Shown here one piece after another: positions 1-10,421 of a stretch of 64,000 bases of DNA (within the stretch, counting starts at the first letter, position 1; the number at the start of each line of letters is the position of its first letter). The DNA is taken from NCBI GenBank assembly GCA_036346275.1, contig CM070713.1:76004382-76068381 (forward strand). Direction: 5' to 3'. This DNA comes from Otatea glauca. Lineage: Eukaryota; Streptophyta; Magnoliopsida; Poales; Poaceae. Under the pieces are notes generated by a model that saw only the letters and a list, made by a program, of their open reading frames with translations, did no database searches and was not told the origin of the DNA. The position numbers were made by a program, and so were the translations under genes.

Positions 1-2215
1 TAAACAAAACTTGGTTTTACCCAAATCTTTCATTTCAAACTCGGACTTCAAGTATGAGCATGCCTCTTCAATTTCTTCATCCGTCCCAATGATGTTCAAG
101 TCATCTACATAGACGGAGATTATCTGAGAATCCATTCGGGATCGCCAGATAAACACACATGGACAATCTTCATTGTTTGTGTAGCCTTTCTTGCAGAGAA
201 AGTCACTCAGCGATTGTACCACATTCTTCCCGATCGCTTCACCCATTTACGGTGATTTCTCCAATTTCACATCTGCATGTGTTTCTATTTGCTCCATCTT
301 GGTTGGGATAGGAATTCCTTCCAGACTTTCATGTATATCTCTCGAATCCAAGTTTCCATATAGGTATCTTTGTGACAACATCCATTAGCTTCATTCTCAA
401 CTTCAAGTTGATCGCTATTGAGATCAAATATCTAAAGGTAATTCCTCCCATGACCGGAGAATAGGTTTCTTCATAATCAACTCCGGGACGTTGAGTGAAA
501 CCTTGAGCTACAAGCCTAGCTTTGTACCTTACAACCGTTGTTTTCATTTCTCTTCCAAACAAAGACCCATTTGTGACCTACGGGTTTATATGGGGAGGTG
601 TGCGGCATACGGCCCAAACACCTCTCTCTTGTTCGAGAGACTAACTCGCAGATGATTGCCTTTTTCCATTCTTCCCAATCTAGCCTTTTCTTGCACTCTG
701 CGAGAGATGCAGGCTCGGGATCATGATCAATGATCGAGGCAATCTTCTTTGCAAAGTATGCATCAACGTTGGCTGTTGCTCTATTCAGGGATTCTCCTGT
801 TATTACAAAGTTTATGGCCATTTCTTCATGGGGTGCTTCATGCACTTCTACTTGCTCTTGTTGCTTTTCCCTATCGCAGAGCAAGTTCCTTTAGCTTTCA
901 TCGCCTATGTGTGCGCACACATTATTTCGTGGCTTCCTTGATGGAAGATTCAAATCTGGAATTGCCTTTCCTGTTGGCTTCTTTCCAGTGCCAAGTCTCA
1001 ACTGGCTCCCCTTCTTTCCTTGGGGCATTTTCATGATTGGTTGTGGTAAGTCCTCTCGCCCAGTTTTCTCCAGACGTCTCCGGGTACTTTGGGTTTGAGG
1101 AGCCAGATTGCCTGCTCTTTTTCTTTGAGGCCTCTGAGCAGGTTGAGGATACCTTCTATTTTCTTTGGTATTTCCACCTCTCTCGGTGCATTCCTTGCGG
1201 GTACATGCGACTTAACCACGCCCTTCAGATCACAAAAATGATCAGGCAGTTCATTTGCTAAATTCTGCAAATCAATTATCTTCTGGACTTCTTGATTTGC
1301 TTCATTAGTTCGGGGGTCATGTGCGGGGATCCTAGTGGAATGCCATATGATTTCCCGGCATTTTTCATCCAAAGGTTGATTTCTCCCTAATGACGGAACG
1401 ATCCTCGTCAAAGATGCAATCAATGAATCGGGTCAGTATGCAAATCTCGATCATGGGTTCTAAATACCGATTATGGATGCACTCTCATAACCAACGATAT
1501 CCCAGACTTGCAGAGAGGGCCCATTGCGATCCATGAGAGGGTGGTATAGGTACATATACCATACACCCAAATTTTCTAAGATGGGAGATCTTGGGATGAT
1601 CCGTGCACAAGTTGCATAGGAGAATGGATGTTGTAGGCCGACGGTCTAAAATTGATAAGAGCTGCTGCATGCAGATCGCGTGTCCCCAACAAGTGTTGGG
1701 CAAGTTACAACTCGCAAAAGTGGTCCGCAATGAACTTAATCCTCTTTATTAGTGCTTACGCTAGTCCGATTCTGCGTATGGACGTGCGAGACGGAGTGCT
1801 CAATCGCTATCCTGTTCTTTGTGCAATAATCATCAAATGCCTTTGAAGTAAATTCTCGGCATTGTCCATTCTAATGGACTTCACGCGATGATCGGGAAAG
1901 CATTCTTAATTCTTATGATCTGCGAGATCGACTCGCAAAAGCATGGTTTCTTGTTGACAACAAGCATACATGCGACCATTTCGAGGAAGCATCGATGAGC
2001 ACCATAAAGTATCGAAACGGCTACGACAGGCTGAATCGGACCGCAAATATCCCCTGGATGCGTTTTAAATGCAGGATTTCACTTTGCACTTTCATGACAG
2101 AGGGTCTAGTTATTAATTTCCGGTGGCACATGCAGGCACACAAAATCTTCATGATTCGGAAATTTTTAATATTTATGCCATGACCACGTGAGTTGTTCAC
2201 TATATTTCTCATCAT
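1..2215 (-). pseudogene. pol: Copia integrase and reverse transcriptase remnants
   Basis: Integrase C-terminal sequence is seen at 1485-1730 (LPNTCWGHAI, ISHLRKFGCMVYVPI). After a decayed linker, RT begins near 516-884 (CKKRLDWEEWKKAI) and 329-562 (ARLVAQGFTQRPGVDYEETYSPV), and reaches the YVDD catalytic motif at 100-111 followed by LNIIGTDEEIEE. Stops separate all of these pieces. Translation is possible only in fragments, so this is a fossil, not a functional polymerase. Confidence 0.88.
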
Positions 2216-2268
2216 TCTAAGACCAGGATGACCTAATCTACCATGCCATAAAGAAAATAATTGAGCTT

Positions 2269-2802
2269 CTAAAAGCAGTCTTCAAGGAAGTATACACTTG
2301 GTGCATGAATATTCGTGTAGTACAACCCTGATTCATATGAGGACATTTTTCTAATACCATTTTTCCACATACCGTGCTTCACAATGCACAAGTATTCTTT
2401 GCCATTTTCTTCATTGGTTTCTACGTGAAAACCATTGGCGCGGATGTCTTTAAAGCTTAAGAGAGTGCGTGTTGATTCAGGGTACAAAAGGGCTTCTTCA
2501 ATTACCAAAGTTGTACCCATAGGCAATATAATAGTGGCTCTTCCTGAGCCGATTACATATGAGTCGCTTCCTGCGATCGTAGTAATCTTTTCAGCGTTCT
2601 TCGTGATCGACTGGAAATACTTAGACTCTCTTAAGATGGTATTTGTTGTGCCACTATCAACAATGCATATCTCTTCCATTTGGGCGCCTACGATTTCTAG
2701 ATAAAAGAAATATAATTCTAATCGACAGAGGCAAAACAATCCAAATATTACTTGCAAAATTGAAGAATACTGGAATAAAGAATAAATTGCGTATTTATTC
2801 AT
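2269..2802 (-). pseudogene. Copia aspartic protease region
   Basis: The frame contains IVDSGTTNTIL, the catalytic D-S/T-G motif of copia proteases, followed by the typical VIGSGRATI strand and a downstream LLYPESTRTLLSFKDI segment. It would cut the Gag-Pol polyprotein. About 40 residues upstream of the motif are not typical and probably reflect decay. It runs into the GAG-pre-integrase region toward 2021-2215, again in a shifted frame. Confidence 0.85.
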
Positions 2803-2882
2803 GAAAGAAGTATGCTCTTCTAGAGCTTACAATCCTTTATTCAAAGGAAAAAAGCTAACAACCATAATCTAAAAGAAATGCA

Positions 2883-3915
2883 TTAAATGTAATCAGAAAT
2901 ATGCATTAATTTCGCTTCTATGTCATCCGCAGTTTTTTCTTCATTTGCCATAATAATGGCTGCAGCATCGATGTCCAGGCTATTCTGTGAGGATGAGGCA
3001 AGTAGGGTGTCTACATCCATGACATCATCTTCACCGATGTTGGCGAAGTGCGCCTCTGCGGGGGCGTTTTCCTTTGCCTTCTTCTTAGCTCGATATCGTT
3101 GATCGCTTCCTTGGATTCTCGACATATCTTCGACCAATGTCCCCAAGTGCCACACTTGAAGCACGTCCGTTCTGCTGTCCATACGGCTTGGCGTGTGTCT
3201 TTTCTTTGTCATCCTCTTCACGGGGCTTTGGACTTTCCTTTGGCACAGGGCCTCTCCTTTCCACCCCGCTTGCCCTTCTTTCTATGAGTGGGCTTTCTCA
3301 CCTTGTAGTGTTGGCATTGACTTGTGCGCTGCCTTGTCCAGTGGTCATGCGAGACATAGTTCTTGCGTAGAACATCGTCTTGCGATTCCGCAACTTGTAT
3401 TACATCAATCAGTTCGCTATACTCCTTGTATGCGTCCTGACGATAGCTGCGTGCACTCTGGATAGCGTTAGGGTGGAAGGTAGAGAGAGTTTTCTCAATC
3501 TTCTCTTCATCAGTGATCTTCTTGCCACATAGAGAAAGATTGGTACAAATTCCGTGCAAAGCGTAATTGTACTCGCCATCGCTCAAGTCGCAAACCTCAG
3601 GCGTACCCAATCTTGCTGTGCTTAGGGCAAGATGGTGTACTTGAGCTTTTCGAACCGCTTCTGAAGTGCAGTCCAAAGCTCAAGTGCACTCTCCTCAGCC
3701 ATATATTCATTCTTTAGAGTGGCCGAGAGGTGGTGCCTGAGAAAATGCAGAGCTTGATCGTTCTGCTCAGCGGTAGGTTTTGCGTCCTGCGAGGACCCTA
3801 GACCAATCACGAACGGAGCTTCTTGCCCCAAGAACAATCTTTACGTCCGATGCCCAAGTGAGGTAGTTACGACTGCGCGGGGCCGTTCTTCAAACTCACG
3901 ATTCACAATGCCGGA
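2883..3915 (-). pseudogene. gag: Copia gag (capsid and zinc knuckle), frameshifted
   Basis: The capsid part is recognisable in two overlapping frames at 3622-3837 (ALHFLRHHL, ALELWTALQ) and 3218-3676 (LSLCGKKITDEEKIEKTL, TFHPNA). A CX2CX4HX4C zinc knuckle is readable at 3122-3163 (CFKCGTWGHWSKIC), in a different frame from the surrounding open stretch. At least two frameshifts therefore interrupt gag. In an intact element this protein forms the virus-like particle and packages the RNA. The open frame at 2883-3221 adds an acidic spacer between gag and protease. Confidence 0.85.
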
Positions 3916-4366
3916 CATCCGCATGATTTCAAAATTCGATTTAGATTATGCGTGTAATCGATAGAAAATGGTTGCAAAAAGCATAAAGTGAGAAAATAAA
4001 TTCATATGCATTGCAATATATAAAATAAAGCAAAGAGATCAAAATTCATAAAGAAAATTCATAAACAGAGAAATAAAGCAAGCAAATTTGAAAACAGAGC
4101 CAAATAAATCTTCTTGATTTTCCGCAATTTTTCAAAATTTTACGCAATTTTTTTCGCAATTTTTCTTTTTTCTTTTCCTTTTCTTCTTTTTCTTTTCTTT
4201 CTTTCTTTAGTAGGCCGGCACTGGGCCGTGCGCTTGCCGCGCTTCCTTGGCCCATGCTTGTCCCGCCTTCTTGCACGCAATGGCACGCTTGGCCCGAACA
4301 TGAAAACACCGGCGGCTAGGGAAAACCCTAGCCGCCACATTCACGAGCTCCGCAGGTACAAAACCA

Positions 4367-5356
4367 CTAGCGCCGCACGAGCTTCGCCAGGCGGAAAACG
4401 GCGGCGTGGCGTGCGGCGGAGGCGCGGAGGTCGGTCGGCGCGCCAGCGCTGCCTAAGCGCATGGCGCGGCCGTGGCCGGACTTGAGCCGGCGGAGGCGCG
4501 GCTTAGCCGCGGAGGCGACGGCGCGAGCTCGCATGAGGCTTGGCGTCGGGCGCGCTTCTTGCTTGCGCTGGCGCGTGAGCGAGACCGAGCAGCGCGACCG
4601 AGGTGGCTTTGCGCGCACACGGACGAAGTTAGGGCGAGGCGCGGCCGGTCGGGCGCCGTCTTGGCGCAGAGCGCAAAAGCGCGGCGCCGCGGCGGATTCG
4701 AGCGGCGAGGCGGCGACGCGAAGCTCGCGGAGGCGAGCAGCGCGTGTCAGGTGGCGCAGTTGTGGAGCGGCTTCATCGGGCTGAGCCGCGGCAGAACCGA
4801 GGGTCGCAAGCGAGGCCGAGCCGGCCGGCGCGCCATGAGGCCGGCGGCGGCGGCGACCGAGCGCCATGGCCGGCGAGTCAAGCGGGCGGCGCGGCCGAGG
4901 CCGAGCAAAGCGGTGCTGCGTGCCGGGCGTTCGGGCGCGATTTGGCGGAGCCAGACCGGAGGCGGCGGCGCAAGCATACCGAGGCGCCGGCTGGTTTGCC
5001 GAGTCGGCGCTCGCGGCCGGGCGCGATCGTGGATGATGTGGAGCGAGCTCGGACCGGTCAAGGTGCGGCTGTGTGGCGCTTCTTGCGCATGGCCGTGGCG
5101 GTCTCGTCGGCGGGCCGCAACGACCATCTGAACCGTGGCGGCTACGAGCCGCGTTGGTGCGACGCCGGCGTGAACTGTGGTTGCGTCGCGATGCTTTGGC
5201 GACTTCATGTCGTGCACGCGAACCGAGGTGGCAGCGGTGCCGTGCTTTTGTTGCCGCTTTTTCTTTTACGTGATGAACGGTGAATTCATGTCGCGTGGCC
5301 GTCGCGAGACGCCGGCGTTCTTCGTGTAGCCGTGCCACGAGGATAGATGCATGCAT
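4367..5356 (-). other. GC-rich leader between primer site and gag
   Basis: About 1 kb of very GC-rich DNA separates the primer-binding region from gag, while the rest of the element is AT-neutral. An open frame of 329 codons crosses it on the minus strand, but its translation is Arg, Ala and Pro rich with no recognisable domain, as expected for stop-poor GC-rich DNA. It is either a lineage-specific leader or captured host DNA. No coding claim is made. Confidence 0.5.
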
Positions 5357-5419
5357 AGAAAAGAACGATTAGATTCAAACGTTAATCCCACCTTTTCTCA
5401 CCTTTTCAATTCGATCTCC

Positions 5420-5438
5420 AGAGCTTCGTGCGATAACG
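5420..5438 (-). other. Probable primer-binding site of the copia element
   Basis: This stretch directly abuts the inner end of the 217-bp LTR. On the minus strand it reads CGTTATCGCACGAAGC, which resembles the internal-tRNA type of primer site (anticodon-arm complement) rather than the usual TGGTATCAGAGC of initiator-Met priming. The position is firm; the tRNA identity is an inference. Confidence 0.45.
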
Positions 5439-5655
5439 TGTTAAGGAACCTCGCTATCGAATAGTCCGGGTTCCCAACAGATCTGAAGTGGAGAATGAGA
5501 GAGAGAGACACGTGTTTAGGGAGAGCGAAAGCGGAAATTCTTTATTGCTAATGAATTACAGTACATAGGGGACCCTCCTCCTTTTATAGCGCTCTCTAGG
5601 GTTTTGGCTAAGGGACCACATAGGCCTTCCAATGGGCTATTAGGGTTTCTTAACA
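5439..5655 (-). repeat. LTR (5' LTR of the reverse-strand copia element), 217 bp
   Basis: The block starts TGTTAAGGAACC and ends GGTTTCTTAACA, so its ends are near-perfect inverted repeats with the TG...CA termini of an LTR. On the minus strand a TATA box (TATAAAAG) lies at 5581-5588, and an AATAAA-type polyadenylation signal lies further along, near 5540. The flanking bases 5656-5660 (attgt) would be one target-duplication copy; the partner is outside the window. The partner LTR cannot be compared, so the age is unknown. Confidence 0.85.
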
Positions 5656-5660
5656 ATTGT

Positions 5661-6159
5661 CAGCCATCATTAAGCCAGAGGTATCTACGTCGGTCCTAGC
5701 ATACGTATTGCTTTGAGAAAAGCGTACTATCTAGATAACTAATTGTGGCCTTACGTTACGATAGGCATATCAAGCTTATAATCGAGTAACGAAATGATAA
5801 ATAGCATTACATTTCGTGCTTCCAATAAAAAACTCCTTGCTGGCCACAAAAAACAAACAAACAAGCAGCTACGACAATGGACCCATACCATTCGTTTCGC
5901 ATGCATAATTGCATATAGAGACGTTTGGCATAGAGGTTACTAGGTAAGCAACCGCGGCGTGTCACGTCGCAATCGCTGCTACCCACATGCGCAAATCAAG
6001 AAAACGCGCGATCGTCGCTCACTACGCGAGCAAATCGAGGAGACACGCGAAACGGTTGAAAGAATACAAACATAATTGTGTTTTTTTCGCATTTATTCGG
6101 CGGAATGGTTGAAAGGATATGAATATATCTGAGCTACCGTGGAGTGCCACCCCGCTATC
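5661..6159. other. Intergenic, no gene seen
   Basis: Mixed-composition spacer between the copia LTR and the AT-rich array. No long coding frame, RNA gene or clear transposon end was seen. Confidence 0.5.
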
Positions 6160-6450
6160 GCCGCTCCGTATGTAAAAAATGGAAAAAAATGATCCAAACG
6201 GTTTTTTCCCTGAAAAAGGATATAAAAAAGACATAAACGCTGTTTTTTCGAATAAGGACAAAATAGAACCTAAACGTAATGCTTAAAAAGGACTAAAGGA
6301 CATAAACGTAATATAATTTTTTTTTCCGAATTAGGACCTAAATGTAACGTTTTTTTTCCAAAAATGACCTAGCCATAATTTTTTTTCCCCAAAAAATGAC
6401 CCAAACGTATTTTTTTTCATGGCTCGCGAGCCGAGCCGGCTCAAACGCCT
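6160..6450 (+). repeat. AT-rich tandem-like array, left member of an inverted pair
   Basis: The block is a run of diverged units of the form GGACCTAAACGTAATTTTTT, roughly 30 bp each. It opens with a short GC segment (CGCCGCTCCGTATG) and closes with GGCTCGCGAGCCGAGCCGGC. The same structure in reverse complement is found at 12132-12530. The repeat class is not recognised. Confidence 0.6.
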
Positions 6451-7510
6451 CTGGTGCCCGGTTTTCCACCACTTTTAATAGAGGTAGGATTTGAAGGAAA
6501 TGTGCACCTCATGAAGAAGGAGAATCTCTATAGCAATATAACAGGTTACTTCCTTTGTTTCGCTATATTTATCCACGATCCACAATACACACAAACCAAT
6601 AAAATATTAAATCTAATATATAGTTGAGTTTTTTAATCCATCTATTATTAGAGATTTTTTTATTAATAAGAAATGACCATGGATACAAATGTTAAATGAC
6701 ATATCATAACCACCTAACCTTTACGAAAACATTTAAGTAGAGGTAGCGAGTATAAAAACCGTAACAACTACGCTCTATATTTTCTCAATAAATAAATATA
6801 TTAAAAAATACTTCGAGTCCATAAACAAATACAACCACACAGAGGAACGGTGCGGAAGCTATCGGCAAATGGACGCGCCAGCGCGGCTCAAGCCGTCGAT
6901 GGCGCGCGCGGAGTAAACGCCGACACTAGCAGCAGCAGGTGACCCATAGTTGGAACCAAGGTTCACAAAACCGAAACCATGAAAAATCGCTCGAAAAACC
7001 ACTAAAAACCGTCAGAAACTGAAGGCTTAAGAAATAAATTTTTTTGAAAAAAATCGAAAACCGTTCGGTTTCCAACGAAAAACCGCGGTCTTTCGCGAGA
7101 AACCGCTCGGTTTTAGCGAAAAACCAGCCAACCAATTGAATATTCCTAAAAACAGTTTTTGAGCCATTTTCAACGTATAAGTTTTCAAATTTTTTGATTT
7201 TTTTAATTAAACCGGCTTATCGAGCGTTTTTGGATCTCGAACCAGAACGATACGATCAAAACCCGCGAAAATCGAGGGGCTTACCGCGGTTTCACCCACA
7301 CGGGCGCAGATGCTTGGTGACTCTACGGCTCTACCGTACGGCGCCCATGCACTAATGTCTCGCTCCGATTCCTAATTATCGTCCCTGCAGTAATCAGCGA
7401 AAAAAAATTCTACGGCGTCATATACGTTGTAGCATCTCTTATAAAAAGTAGACACATGATAAATACATGTCTCAAAGCAACTAAATCTTCTTCTTTTTTT
7501 TCAATATATA
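6451..7510. other. Intergenic with a degenerate AAACCG-rich repeat (about 6950-7290)
   Basis: No gene is visible. Around 6950-7290 there are many AAAACCG and CGGTTT motifs, starting near CCAAGGTTCACAAAACCG. It resembles the other decayed AAAATCG/AAATTTCGG-rich blocks in this window (8476-9432, 34945-35295, 37135-38432). There is no coding potential. Confidence 0.45.
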
Positions 7511-7759
7511 CTCCCTCTGTTTCTGAACGGATGATATTTTAGGATTTTACATAGAAATGATCAAATTGCCCTCCTTCATTAGCTTAATTATTGCTTTTGG
7601 ATGGTGTGTGTTGTCGTATTTCACAGTAATAAATAATATTAGGAATAATGAATGATATGTATATGCAAAGGAAACAACAGTTCAAAATTGTAGAATGATA
7701 CGTATTTAAAACAAAATCTAAAAGTTAGAATGACATGTATTCAGAAACAAAAAAAAGAG
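7511..7759. mobile_element. Stowaway-type MITE, 249 bp
   Basis: The left end is CTCCCTCTGTTTCTGAA and the right end, read in reverse complement, is CTCTTTTTTTTGTTTCTGAA; these are the CTCCCTC-type inverted termini of Stowaway (Tc1/mariner-derived) elements. TA dinucleotides flank both ends (7509-7510 and 7760-7761), matching the family's TA target duplication. Confidence 0.75.
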
Positions 7760-8475
7760 TATTACACGTCTTTATTTTAAAAGAGATACTATATACGCTA
7801 CCGATAATGCTATGGAATTACGGTGCTACTCCGACAGTAACGTATGAATAACACGAGGTGCTTGCCTGGTGATTCCGCGTTTTGACGTTTCATCACTTCC
7901 ATGGCTCCGTGAGAGAGGCCACGCCGGCCAGAAGCCAGATCAACTGACGATCGATCGATGCGATTCCCTGGCGCTGATTATTACCGTACGTCGGTAACGA
8001 TCTATGGTTCGCGCGTCGCTGTATAAGCTGGCCCGTTGATCACTCCTCAGTCCTCACCATCGATCATTTGATCGCGTGCCTGCACCTGTCGCTTGTGCCA
8101 AGATACTGGGAGAACCCGTGGCCGTGAGTATTACAGGCTGCGTATGAATCATCCTGCTGAGGTTCTTAATAATTTGATGCCGTGTGCTAATTCCGTACAG
8201 TTTGTTTGGTGGTTTTCTAAGCGGAATATTAATAGGTGATTAAATTTGGTGAGACTTTTTTTTTAAAACCAAGATTTGGTGCAACTTTCGTGTTCTAATA
8301 TTTTGTGAATGATATAATTTGAGCAATATTCCCAAGAATGAGGAACTGCCACTGCAAATGTAGTATACCTAGTATATTCACAAGTCATTTGACCTAAACT
8401 TCTTGTTTGTTTCTTCTTCGCATGAGCATGTCACAGGAAAAAATAATGGTACTGTTGAGAAGAGCTGACAGCAGC

Positions 8476-9432
8476 GTTCACAAAATCGACGATTTTCAAC
8501 CCAAAATCAAATTTTCGCGTGTATCGAGGCGGCTCAGTAACCGGTTAAATTCAAATGCAAATTTAAAAAATTTATCAAAAAGTGTTCAAATTTTTAAAAA
8601 AATTTTGTGTGAGGTCGTGAGACAATGCTAACGATGTTGTAAAATTTTTAGATAATTGCCAAATCTGTATATTTTAAAAAAAATTATGACAGTGCTACCA
8701 TTTTTTTATATACTGTTCAATTTTTTATTTTTCTAGGGGAACTAAATGAAGTCTACTATTTAAAAAAAATTATTTCAGGTTCAAAGGTAATACTAATGAT
8801 TATTTAAAAATTTTAGATGATGTTCAGACTTGTGTTTTTTTCTAAAATTCTAAGAATGCTACTCTCTTTGTATATACTCTTCTGTTTTTGATTTTCCAGA
8901 GGCAATAAATGAAGCGTAACATTAATGAAAATTTTAATACATGATCCTTTGGAACTCTTTATGATAAAATTAAAATTTTAGAGCATGATAAATCTTTTAA
9001 ATTTTTATAAAAATCTGAAAATGTCTCCGTTCCTTTTCATTAATTGCTATTTTTTATATTCTAGAAGTACTAAATGAATTAAAAAATGTTGAAATTTATC
9101 TGAGATGTTTTATAAATTAAATGGGATTTATTGTGATTTTTCAAAAAAAATTCAATTTTCCTTGAGTGTGCAGAAATTCGAATAAAATCGCTTGAAAATC
9201 GTGTAAAATCACTCACAAATCATATAAAATCGTTCAAAAAACAAAAATAAAAAATAAGTGAAAATCGATGAAATCAGATTATTTTTGATTTTTTACGGAA
9301 TTTGACCACCGATTTAAAAAAAATGACTTTGAACTTATTCGATTTCTAATGATTTTCACTCGATAATGACCGGTTTTTTTTAATAATAAAAAATCGTTTG
9401 GTTTTCAAAGAATAGTTTTTGAAACCCTGGTA
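8476..9432. repeat. Unclassified AT-rich repeat (AAAATCG/ATTTT motif family)
   Basis: The block runs from GTTCACAAAATCGACG to TTTTTGAAACCCTGGTAG and is filled with short diverged ATTTTTATAAAATT- and GAGCATGAT-like segments. The same internal phrases occur in 37135-38432. It holds no open frame of interest. The ends are estimated from the change in composition. Confidence 0.45.
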
Positions 9433-10310
9433 GTAATATATTATTGAGGTGACCTAAGAAAAGACAAGGTATCATATTCAAAGGGGTGATACTGTGCAAT
9501 TTTTTCACTGTTTTGGCGCCCTTTACTCTCTTTTTTTGTTGCAAAAATAGAACTCTCCCGAATTTGTTTTTGTAAAAATAGCTCCCTTCTCCAACGTGTA
9601 AGGATTAGGGTGTGACATCTACCACCTTTCGCACCAGGGGACTGCGGGAGGCGGGCGCGCTTGGGACATCGCACTGAGCGCGGGAGCCGGCCAGTTGCCA
9701 CGGAGCGGGGGCACGACACGAGGACAGCCATGTGCTACAGTACCTTCCATGGTACTGTAGCACAAGAAGTGCCTTCCGTAGTGGGTATGGGGCTAATTTT
9801 GCAAAAAAAAAAATGAAGGAGGAGCCAAATGAGTGAACAGTTCTTACTGTGCAAGGATTTTTTTTTGCCTTTGTCACTATTTTTCACAAAAATAATCCCG
9901 TACAAGGAGAATTTTAATTTTAGCCTATGTTGGAGCACCCGAGAGTTGACGCATGTCACCTATTGTAGTTGGGTAGCTCGGGAGGTAGCAGAGTGCGCGA
10001 CTGGTGGCCAGACCCATGTCGCTGTCGAGCTCGTAGTGGTCAGAAGGAGTTACCGGGCCTAGTGTGTCGTACTACCCTGCTGCGGTAGCTTGCCTTCTCC
10101 CAAGTTACCGTGCTTACTTACTCGCTCGACTTTCCACGACGTCGTCCACCTTCTGAGCTACCCTACCGCGGTAGATAACATATATCGTCTATCACGTCTT
10201 TCGAGCTTACAAGAGAGCTATTTTTATAAGTTGGAACGAAAGGAATTTATATTTGTTTAAAATAAAATTTTGAGACTAGCAAATAGATCACTTCCTGCGC
10301 AAGAGGGTCC
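9433..10310. other. Intergenic upstream of the acyltransferase gene
   Basis: This stretch contains poly-T/poly-A punctuated DNA and a GC-richer block near 9620-10160. Around 9765-9825 the text GTGCCTTCCGTAGTGGGTA followed by an A-run resembles the unit of the 27461-27879 tandem array. A perfect 14-bp hairpin lies at 9731-9764. A weak TATA-like TTTATAAG sits near 10213. No gene is supported. Confidence 0.45.
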
Positions 10311-10421
10311 ATGAATCTATGGTCCTCCCGCTCGCTAATTATCCGCCACGAAGAAAAAGAACCGAGACTTGGCATTGAAACAGAGCCAGAGGATAAAGCA
10401 CCACTGCAGCTTGCTAAGAGC

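Larger units (their letters stand above)
1..5655 (-). mobile_element. Decayed Ty1/copia LTR retrotransposon, left end outside window
   Basis: Reading from right to left this is LTR, primer-binding region, long GC-rich leader, gag, protease, integrase and reverse transcriptase, which is the Ty1/copia order (integrase before RT). Direct signs are a gag zinc knuckle at 3122-3163, a protease DSGTT motif in the 2269-2802 reading frame, integrase C-terminal similarity around 1485-1730 (FGCMVYVP), the RT start KARLVAQGFTQ near 500-530 and the RT active-site YVDD at 100-111. The frame is broken repeatedly by stops and frameshifts, so the copy cannot encode a working polyprotein. RNase H and the left LTR would lie before position 1. 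Strand and superfamily are secure; the lineage is not assigned. Confidence 0.93.

Noticed and set aside
4367..5356. 329-codon open frame in the copia leader
   Set aside because: Composition-driven (Arg/Ala/Pro), inside a retroelement leader, no recognisable domain.
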